A DNA stretch of 7,340 nt from Parachlamydiaceae bacterium (lineage in GTDB: Bacteria; Chlamydiota; Chlamydiia; Chlamydiales; Parachlamydiaceae): the NCBI GenBank assembly GCA_013698165.1, contig JACCVN010000582.1:1-7340 (forward strand), given 5' to 3'. The notes beneath the pieces are model-generated. The model was not told where the DNA came from. It saw only the letters and a list, made by a program, of their open reading frames with translations, and did no database searches. A program made the position numbers and the translations under genes. How positions within the stretch are numbered: the stretch's first letter is position 1; every line of letters begins with the position of its first letter. Below, one piece after another: positions 1 to 4,616 of this stretch.

Positions 1-172
1 AAAACCTATCAAGGGAATTAGTTTTTCCAGAAACATCCAGTTTTGAAATCTTCGATTCATTTGCTTGAATTTTTGACACTTTTTTTGAAGTTTTTATTAT
101 TTTGTTTTGAGATTGAATATGAGTATGCTTATCTAATGAAGGATGATAAGTTTTATTGCTAGGTATTCCCAT
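1..172 (-). CDS. 5' part of an unidentified gene, effector-like N-terminus (runs off the left edge)
   Basis: An uninterrupted minus-strand frame starts at the ATG complementary to 170-172 and stays open for 57 codons to the window edge, so the gene is truncated by the window. A GGAG ribosome binding site (178-181 on the minus strand) lies 5 bases before the ATG, and a strong promoter lies about 60 bases upstream; together these make a real gene likely despite the short visible part. The visible protein begins MGIPSNKTYHPSLDKHTH and is rich in Lys, Ser, Thr, Asn and Gln, with no hydrophobic stretch, so no Sec signal or membrane segment. I do not recognise a family. Ser/Thr/Asn-rich, disordered N-termini are typical of type III secretion substrates in chlamydiae, so a secreted effector is possible, but that is inference from composition only. 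Confidence 0.68.
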   Translation of the reverse strand, partial: MGIPSNKTYHPSLDKHTHIQSQNKIIKTSKKVSKIQANESKISKLDVSGKTNSLDRF

Positions 173-231
173 AACTTCTCCATTTAATGCAGTATTTTAA
201 TTTTTATCTACTAACAAACCTTATATTATAC

Positions 232-260
232 ATTATAGTTCAAATCGACACAGCTGACAA
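232..260 (-). promoter_or_regulatory. sigma-70-type promoter of the left-edge gene
   Basis: On the minus strand TTGTCA (255-260) is followed after exactly 17 bases by TATAAT (232-237). Eleven of twelve positions match the consensus. Transcription would begin near 225, leaving a leader of roughly 50 bases before the ATG at 172. Confidence 0.72.
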
Positions 261-781
261 TAAAATTTTTAAAATAATTAAATATTGGGATCAATTATAA
301 TTAAAAAAATTACCCCTTAAGCTTATCCAATCTTTTTTTTAAATATGTTTACATTCGCTGCTCTGTAGCTCACAAACCTATAGCATTAAATATCACGTTT
401 CGCGGGCTAATGATTACCTCACACCATATCTGTACCTACATCTTTTTCTTGACATTATAAACTGTTCAGCTGCTACCGTAGCAGTCAATTATTAGCGTAT
501 AACAACAAGCTCCATTCGCCTGAGGGCTCCTTCACGTGGGGCTAGGGTGTTGTTTTTGTGCAGATACTACGGGGAAAATCACAACATCTAAGATAATAAT
601 TGTATCGACAGAGACTCGACCACGATCAATAAATATGACAAGGTATTTTTACTGCATAATTAGTTTTTCTATTAGGATCAGGAAGTGCGATAAGATTGTC
701 AGAAAAGTAAAAAGTATTGACAAGCTGCCATCATTAGCTGTAGAGGATGAATAGAAATACGAAATGAGTTTGACGCTCTCT
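261..781. other. gene-free stretch upstream of sodC
   Basis: No frame here has both a believable start with ribosome binding site and protein-like composition. A 72-codon frame with a GTG start (536-754, plus) lacks a Shine-Dalgarno sequence and resembles no family I know. Two TTGACA hexamers occur on the plus strand, at 449-454 and 717-722, but neither has a good -10 at 16-18 bases; the best partner of the second is TAGAGG at 741-746 (spacer 18), a weak candidate for the sodC promoter. The only clear structure is the dyad at 470-484. No tRNA or other structured RNA was recognised. Confidence 0.5.
470..484. repeat. 15-bp perfect dyad (operator-like)
   Basis: CTGCTAC-C-GTAGCAG is a 7-bp inverted repeat around one central base, 15 bases downstream of a TTGACA hexamer (449-454). 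It is not followed by a T-run, so it is not an intrinsic terminator. A short centre and full symmetry fit a dimeric regulator site better than an RNA hairpin, but no regulator is known here. Confidence 0.4.
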
Positions 782-791
782 AGGAGGATAA

Positions 792-1325
792 ATGAAAATT
801 AGTTATGGTTTATTATTGGTTGCGGCGACAACTGTGTGTCAACACCTTTCCGCAGAGGCTCCCACCCTGGTTGAAAAGAAAGTGCAGCCTAAACAAGCCA
901 ATGCCCTTTTAAATGCCACTCATGGCAATAATGCACAAGGCTATGTTTCTTTTACCGAAACCCCTGGGGGTGTAATGATTGTAGGAGATTTTGACTTTTT
1001 AGAACCAGGTAAACATGCCCTTCACATTCACGAATATGGCGACTGTAGCTCTCCGGACGGTACAAGCACAGGAGCAAACTACAACCCAATGGGAAGCAAG
1101 CATGGAGGACCTGATTTCGCTATTAGACATGTAGGAGATCTAGGCAACGTTGTTGCCGATGAGGAAGGCCATGCCCATTATGAACGAATCGACCATTTAA
1201 TCAAGCTTGATGGACACCACTCAATTATGGGCCGTTCAATTGCAGTCCATGCTAATGCTGATGATTACATTACGCAGCCTGCCGGAAATGCAGGCGGACG
1301 CGTTGCTTGCGGGAAAATTGAGTAA
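792..1325 (+). CDS. sodC: secreted Cu/Zn superoxide dismutase, bridging His replaced by Asn
   Basis: The 177-aa product belongs to the Cu/Zn superoxide dismutases, which convert superoxide to oxygen and hydrogen peroxide outside the cytoplasm. Residues 1-21 form a Sec signal peptide (hydrophobic 6-15, likely cleavage after LSA). The mature domain has the copper motif HIHEYGDC (H78, H80), zinc ligands H104 (KHGGPD), H113 and D116 (RHVGDLGNV), copper ligand H153 (SIAVHANADD), active-site R170 in GNAGGRVACG, and C85/C173 for the conserved disulfide. The motifs RHVGDLGNV and GNAGxRxACG are close to eukaryotic SOD1. Oddly, the residue that normally bridges Cu and Zn (human H63, in GPHFNP) is Asn96 here (GANYNP, codon AAC), which may lower or alter activity. 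The start is fixed by AGGAGG at 782-787, 4 bases before the ATG. The gene appears monocistronic; a MITE follows 25 bases after the stop. The likely role is defence against the oxidative burst of the host cell. Family assignment is certain; activity is not. Confidence 0.96.
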   Translation: MKISYGLLLVAATTVCQHLSAEAPTLVEKKVQPKQANALLNATHGNNAQGYVSFTETPGGVMIVGDFDFLEPGKHALHIHEYGDCSSPDGTSTGANYNPMGSKHGGPDFAIRHVGDLGNVVADEEGHAHYERIDHLIKLDGHHSIMGRSIAVHANADDYITQPAGNAGGRVACGKIE

Positions 1326-1336
1326 CCAACCACACA

Positions 1337-1365
1337 ATTTAAGTACAAACCTAGTACACTGTCAA
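1337..1365 (-). promoter_or_regulatory. possible outward hybrid promoter at the MITE left end, antisense to sodC
   Basis: The terminal repeat carries a perfect TTGACA facing outward (minus strand, 1360-1365). After exactly 17 bases the flanking DNA supplies TTAAAT (1337-1342), 4 of 6 matches to the -10 consensus. Transcription would enter the 3' end of sodC in antisense. The right end carries the same outward TTGACA (1557-1562, plus) but I see no matching -10 behind it. Confidence 0.3.
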
Positions 1366-1405
1366 GGCTGATTTTTCGGCTATTTCTAGCTTGACTGTGT
1401 ACTAG
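1351..1405. repeat. short hairpin unit of the MITE (internally deleted copy)
   Basis: Arms of 16 bp (1351-1366 and 1390-1405) pair with a single T-T mismatch (1360/1396) around a 23-base interior containing TTTTTCGGCTATTT. It looks like a copy of the neighbouring longer unit that kept both ends and lost the central hairpin. Confidence 0.65.
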
Positions 1406-1571
1406 TTGTACACTGTCAAGGTAGTATTTTCGGCTATTTCAGCGTCAAGCCCTAGGTTTGCCGATCATAAAAGGGGCTGTATTGACTAATACAACCCCTT
1501 TTACGATCGACAAACCACGGCAGCTTTCACGCTAAAAATAGCCGAAAAATTTTACCTTGACAGTGTACTAG
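1406..1571. repeat. long hairpin unit of the MITE
   Basis: Nearly the whole 166 bases form one long inverted repeat with an apical GACT loop at 1484-1487. The inner stem (1455-1483 with 1488-1516) has only three mismatches; the outer stem pairs the 40-bp end sequences with a few small indels. A full-length palindrome of this kind is typical of small non-autonomous elements and folds strongly as RNA from either strand. Confidence 0.7.
1468..1503. terminator. bidirectional terminator-like core hairpin of the MITE
   Basis: TAAAAGGGGCTGTATT (1468-1483) pairs with AATACAACCCCTTTTA (1488-1503) across a GACT loop, with one C-A mismatch. The A-tract on the left and T-tract on the right give a GC-rich stem ending in U on both strands. 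It is the only terminator-like structure behind sodC and could end its transcript; no such structure lies between the sodC stop and the element. Confidence 0.5.
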
Positions 1572-1765
1572 GCTTCTTCCGTGGAATTGCACGCTTCTTC
1601 AGAAAGTTCCGACTGTCTTTAAATGCCCTTTTTTATTACCAGATATCTTTCTATGACCTTTCCCCTTTAGTTGTTAATTGAAAAGACTTTAAATTAAAGT
1701 TTTTTACATTAAACAGTAAAATTACCCACTACTTTTTAATACGAAATTCAAAATGATAAAACATG
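1572..1765. other. gene-free stretch between the MITE and the hydrolase promoter
   Basis: No frame with a usable start was found. A plus-strand frame without start codon (about 1490-1681) runs out of the MITE and is considered chance. The one symmetrical element is an AT-only-centred 15-bp dyad ACTTTAA-A-TTAAAGT at 1686-1700 followed by a short T-run; it is too AT-rich to be a strong terminator and may be meaningless in this AT-rich DNA. Confidence 0.5.
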
Positions 1766-1795
1766 TTGACCTTAAATTACATTAATTAGTAAAAT
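1766..1795 (+). promoter_or_regulatory. promoter of the hydrolase gene
   Basis: TTGACC (1766-1771) and TAAAAT (1790-1795) are separated by 18 bases; each matches 5 of 6 consensus positions. Start of transcription is expected near 1802, giving a leader of about 27 bases that contains the AAGGAA ribosome binding site (1821-1826). Confidence 0.55.
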
Positions 1796-1828
1796 GAAAA
1801 TTTAACTATATAAGTTTATAAAGGAACC

Positions 1829-3232
1829 ATGAACTCAACAAATAATTTGCACATTTTAAATAAAAGTGAATATCAATACACTCCCCTCCCCAAAAAGAAT
1901 GCCAATGGATCTGACATACAGCTAGATTTCTTGCAGGTTATTTTAGAACCCTTTCGCAAGGCTTTGGGTGAGCTTGTCGGCAATGAACTGAGTTTAGTAA
2001 AGATAAGTGAACAAGAAAGGAAAAAGCTCCGACAAAAAAAAGAAAATTTAATTAAATATGATGATTCTGTTAACAAGTTAACCATTCCAATAAATAATAG
2101 CTTTGGGAAAAAATCACATGAGCTAGATGCCCTTATTATCAATCCTAAGAACTTGGTAGATCAAAAATATACCGTGCTTTTCTTTGGCGTTGGGGATTGC
2201 TATGAAATGCATATGGATTCAATTAAAAAACTCTCTGAAGATACAAATTCAATAATTTTAGCTTTTAATTATCGTGGAATTGAAGAAAGTAGCGGAAAAG
2301 CTAATTCAGCTGATGACTATATCAGTGATGGAAAAGCAATCATCGATTATTTAAATTCCCATGAAGGCGCAAAATCTAAGGACATTACGCTTTTAAGTCA
2401 TTCACTTGGAGCCGGCGTTGCTGCTCAAGTTTACAAAGAATTAAAACACAAGGGACATATTATTTGTGAATCTTCATTTTCTACTTTTTACGATGTTGTA
2501 AGAGAGAAAAAAGGAATTTTCTTAGCTTGGTTATTTAATCTACTTGGCTGGAATTTTAATAGCATAGAAGCTCTAGGAACTATTGAAGATGGCAAATTAG
2601 GAATAATTGTAAATCATCGAGATCCAACTGTCGATTATAAAGTTTCTTTATACAAACAACTTAAAAAAACTTGTACCGATGAAGTTCTAAAAAATAAAAA
2701 TATTTCAATAGTCAAAATCGGAGAAAAAATTTGGAACGGATCTGAAAAATCTACAGATGTTAAAATTAAAGCCAAATTATCATTGAAGAAATATACATCT
2801 CCTACACAGATTAAAGTAAAAAAACAGGTCGAGCAAAGTAATTTCATGGGTGTGATGATAGAAATCAAAAAAGCGGGTTGGATTGAGTATCTTCGCCATC
2901 CTCATCAGCTGGTGATGGATCAAATTTTTGATGAATCCTTAATTAAAATCCCTGAAAAAATCCAAAAAGAAATCGATGAACTAAAGGAAATCGCTCTTAA
3001 TGCAAAAGATCCAAAAAATGCTAACTTGGAATATGATAAGTTAAATAAAAAGATAATGCTAGCTTCAAAGCTAGTAAATTTAAATAGGAAATTTGCCCGT
3101 GAAGATAAAAAAGCTTATTGTAGCTTGGTAGAATTGATTAAAACTACACATAAAAAATCTAGCGATGCAGACAGTAAATTTACATTCGAAAAACTTAATT
3201 CTACTTTTTTAAAGGTGTTCTCTCTTAATTAA
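1829..3232 (+). CDS. alpha/beta-hydrolase-like protein, candidate secreted effector
   Basis: The 467-aa product has the core of an alpha/beta hydrolase but I cannot name its substrate. Residues 98-123 (ending TVLFFGVGD) fit the strand and oxyanion-loop region, NYRGIEESSG (147-156) is a motif shared with BEM46/serine-aminopeptidase-like hydrolases, and LLSHSLGAG (188-196) is the nucleophile elbow with Ser192. Its first position is Ser instead of the usual Gly of GxSxG. Asp265 (HRDPTVDY) and His357 or His359 (RHPHQ) are plausible acid and base. There is no signal peptide; the only hydrophobic stretch is 230-240 (IFLAWLFNLLG). The C-terminal hundred residues are Lys/Glu-rich and helical, probably partly coiled coil. 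Similar hydrolases occur among Legionella type IV effectors (SidB-type), so secretion is plausible but unproven. The start has AAGGAA 2 bases upstream, with the promoter just before. Codon use is more AT-rich than in sodC or the ribosomal genes, which fits a recently acquired or lineage-specific gene. I see no convincing terminator behind it. Confidence 0.85.
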   Translation: MNSTNNLHILNKSEYQYTPLPKKNANGSDIQLDFLQVILEPFRKALGELVGNELSLVKISEQERKKLRQKKENLIKYDDSVNKLTIPINNSFGKKSHELDALIINPKNLVDQKYTVLFFGVGDCYEMHMDSIKKLSEDTNSIILAFNYRGIEESSGKANSADDYISDGKAIIDYLNSHEGAKSKDITLLSHSLGAGVAAQVYKELKHKGHIICESSFSTFYDVVREKKGIFLAWLFNLLGWNFNSIEALGTIEDGKLGIIVNHRDPTVDYKVSLYKQLKKTCTDEVLKNKNISIVKIGEKIWNGSEKSTDVKIKAKLSLKKYTSPTQIKVKKQVEQSNFMGVMIEIKKAGWIEYLRHPHQLVMDQIFDESLIKIPEKIQKEIDELKEIALNAKDPKNANLEYDKLNKKIMLASKLVNLNRKFAREDKKAYCSLVELIKTTHKKSSDADSKFTFEKLNSTFLKVFSLN

Positions 3233-3341
3233 GTCTCAGCGATCTCCTAAAGGGCATAAATAAAATTGTTTACGTCCCAATTTTGGAAAGTTCTCAATTT
3301 TTAGCCAACTGACAAAATTCTAATATTGTCGTCATTTGTTA

Positions 3342-3370
3342 TTGACTTTGCAATCAAATTCATTTATACT
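3342..3370 (+). promoter_or_regulatory. strong promoter of small membrane protein gene 1
   Basis: TTGACT (3342-3347) and TATACT (3365-3370) are separated by exactly 17 bases; ten of twelve positions match consensus. Expected start of transcription is near 3377, 40 bases before the ATG. Confidence 0.75.
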
Positions 3371-3381
3371 CTACACGTAAT

Positions 3382-3395
3382 AAGTAACATTACTT
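3382..3395. repeat. 14-bp dyad in the leader of gene 1 (operator-like)
   Basis: AAGTAA-CA-TTACTT is a perfect 6-bp inverted repeat just downstream of the predicted transcription start. The position would suit a repressor site. The second paralog has no identical site in its leader, so this could also be chance in AT-rich DNA. Confidence 0.3.
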
Positions 3396-3416
3396 CAAAA
3401 AATTAAGGAGTGCCCT

Positions 3417-3797
3417 ATGTTCGTAGAAACAAATAGAGTTTTAACAGATATTGAAATCGGTTTTAATAAGGCCGATGCTATTCCAATTGTCGGTGTTTTT
3501 AGCAGTGCTTTGCGTATTGCAGCCGGAAAAGTCCAGTTTACTGCCGGTGTTTGCATAACTTTCACCGGATTAATTGGAAGCATAAGTGGGAATAACAACT
3601 ATGCATGGCGAAGTGTAGTACAGCTAGGTTGTGATCAGATGATTCATGGCTGTTTAAATGTCATCCGTGGTGTAGGAACGTTGTTGTTAGCTTCCACAGG
3701 CTTAAATTTCCTATTGTTAGCCCAAGCATTTCGCCCAGAAGGTTTTGCTCCGGTTGTGCAGTATGGCCGTTCATATCAAGTCGCTGCTCGTGTATAA
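3417..3797 (+). CDS. small two-helix membrane protein, paralog 1
   Basis: The 126-aa protein is about 64 percent identical over its first 113 residues to the product of the next gene (4084-4479). It has no signal peptide: an amphipathic N-terminal part (1-38, with ADAIPIVGVFSSALR) leads into a first hydrophobic segment (about 41-57), then a polar loop (58-70), then the most conserved block QMIHGCLNVIRGVGTLLLAS (74-93), whose end begins the second hydrophobic segment (85-104). The C-terminal tail (114-126) is unlike that of the paralog. Two close hydrophobic segments joined by a short loop recall the bilobed domain of chlamydial Inc proteins, but no Inc family is recognised and the function is unknown. 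AAGGAG (3405-3410) stands 6 bases before the ATG. A strong promoter and a perfect hairpin terminator enclose the gene, so it is a monocistronic, probably well expressed unit. Confidence 0.85.
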   Translation: MFVETNRVLTDIEIGFNKADAIPIVGVFSSALRIAAGKVQFTAGVCITFTGLIGSISGNNNYAWRSVVQLGCDQMIHGCLNVIRGVGTLLLASTGLNFLLLAQAFRPEGFAPVVQYGRSYQVAARV

Positions 3798-3800
3798 TTT

Positions 3801-3828
3801 CAAAAGGGGATGGCGACATCCCCTTTTG
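3801..3828 (+). terminator. intrinsic terminator of small membrane protein gene 1
   Basis: A perfect 12-bp stem, CAAAAGGGGATG with CATCCCCTTTTG, closes a GCGA (GNRA-type) tetraloop 3 bases after the stop codon. The T-tract is part of the stem (TTTTG), and A-tracts on the left arm make it potentially bidirectional. Confidence 0.85.
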
Positions 3829-4004
3829 AATGAATGTAAAGTGGTGCACAGAGGGTATTATTCCAGGGGTCTGTACATAACCCTCTCAATATTTGTAGAA
3901 AAAAATAGCTAATAATTTCTTTTCCCTCACTACCTTCATTTAAACATTTACCACTTATCATCATTAAACAATTTCCAAAACTAATAAAAAACTTACTAAT
4001 ACTC

Positions 4005-4033
4005 TTGACATTGTGAACATATTAGTATATAAT
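4005..4033 (+). promoter_or_regulatory. exact-consensus promoter of small membrane protein gene 2
   Basis: TTGACA (4005-4010), 17 bases, TATAAT (4028-4033): all twelve consensus positions and the optimal spacing are met. Expected start is near 4040, with a 44-base AT-rich leader. Confidence 0.85.
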
Positions 4034-4083
4034 TTCGTTATTGAGAATTAATATTTTCTTTAATAGTTTAAAAGGAGTGTACT

Positions 4084-4479
4084 ATGTTCGCGGAAGTAAA
4101 TAAAATTTTAAATGATCTTGAAACTGGCTGTAATATTCTCGATGCTCTGCCTGTCATTGGAGCTTTTAGTGCGGCCTTGCGTGTTGGCGCTGGAAAAGTC
4201 CAATTTGCTGTGGGTGCATGCAGTACTTTTGTCGGCTTAGTTGGATTATGTAGTGGAAATAACCAAACAGAATGGAAAAGTGTGATTCGTCTAGGTTCAG
4301 AACAGATGCTTCATGGATGTTTAAACATCATTCGAGGTGTTGGAACATTACTACTGGCTTCGGTGGGATTGAATTTCGTCTTGCTGGCACAAGTACTAAG
4401 AGAAAACCGTTTTGCTCCAGTGGTTTCCAACGGATCTGTATTTGCACAACCTAGAGCTCCTGCAGGAGTCTTTTTCTAA
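4084..4479 (+). CDS. small two-helix membrane protein, paralog 2
   Basis: The 131-aa product is a paralog of the preceding gene, aligned without gaps from residue 1 to 113 (72 identities by my count). Shared features are the N-terminal NxxLxDxExG pattern (6-15), the segment AALRVGAGKVQF (30-41), a first hydrophobic stretch (about 41-57), the invariant SGNN turn (57-60), a conserved Trp64, the block QMLHGCLNIIRGVGTLLLAS (74-93) and the second hydrophobic stretch (85-104). The tail from 114 on, NGSVFAQPRAPAGVFF, is unrelated to that of paralog 1. Cys46, Cys79 and the HGCLN motif are kept in both. There is no Sec signal. AAAGGAG (4071-4077) lies 6 bases before the ATG. Own promoter and own terminator make it independent of its neighbour. 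The function is unknown; a host-directed membrane (Inc-like) or envelope protein is the best guess. Confidence 0.86.
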   Translation: MFAEVNKILNDLETGCNILDALPVIGAFSAALRVGAGKVQFAVGACSTFVGLVGLCSGNNQTEWKSVIRLGSEQMLHGCLNIIRGVGTLLLASVGLNFVLLAQVLRENRFAPVVSNGSVFAQPRAPAGVFF

Positions 4480-4511
4480 CCAACAGATATCTTTTTCAAA
4501 ATTGATTTATT

Positions 4512-4535
4512 GGGGGTGGTAACACCCCCTTTTTT
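4512..4535 (+). terminator. intrinsic terminator of small membrane protein gene 2
   Basis: GGGGGTG pairs perfectly with CACCCCC around a GTAA (GNRA-type) loop and is followed by six T. It stops plus-strand transcripts before the convergent miaB gene. On the minus strand no T-run follows, so miaB is not served by it; I see no separate miaB terminator. Confidence 0.92.
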
Positions 4536-4616
4536 GTGTTTTCATCCCTTCTTAAGTAAGACACTTTATTGATTTTCAATTTTTTTTACGATGTAGAGCT
4601 TATAGACCAACATTTG

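Larger units (their letters stand above)
1351..1571. mobile_element. MITE-like composite element, two tandem hairpin units
   Basis: The outer ends are a perfect 17-bp inverted repeat, CTAGTACACTGTCAAGG at 1351-1367 and its complement at 1555-1571. A roughly 40-bp end sequence (TACACTGTCAAGG, then an ATTTTTCGGCTATTT-like core) occurs three times: direct at 1351-1390 and 1406-1443, inverted at 1532-1571. CTAG stands at the left end, at the junction (1402-1405) and at the right end, as expected if CTAG (or its central TA) is the duplicated target. There is no transposase frame inside, so it would be a non-autonomous element moved in trans. I cannot name the parent insertion sequence: CTAG-type targets are known for part of the IS5 family and TA for IS630/Tc1-like elements. 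Confidence 0.75.

Noticed and set aside
236..250. tRNA-like GTTCAAATC T-loop motif
   Set aside because: The flanking bases do not pair into a T-stem and no acceptor or anticodon arm exists nearby; the site is the spacer of a minus-strand promoter.
536..754. 72-codon plus-strand frame with GTG start upstream of sodC
   Set aside because: No ribosome binding site, no promoter with a good -10, composition unlike the neighbouring proteins and no recognisable family.
813..839. Lipobox at Cys16 of SodC
   Set aside because: The residues before Cys16 (TTV) do not fit a lipobox with Gly/Ala/Ser at -1; ordinary signal peptidase cleavage after LSA is more likely.
1490..1681. Plus-strand open frame without start codon running from the MITE into the spacer
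   Set aside because: It has no start codon, begins inside a palindromic mobile repeat and shows no family signature; chance opening in AT-rich DNA.
3850..3886. Inverted repeat AGAGGGT / ACCCTCT with a 23-base loop between the paralogs
   Set aside because: Stem too short for the loop, no T-run, and a perfect terminator already lies just upstream; not enough to call a feature.
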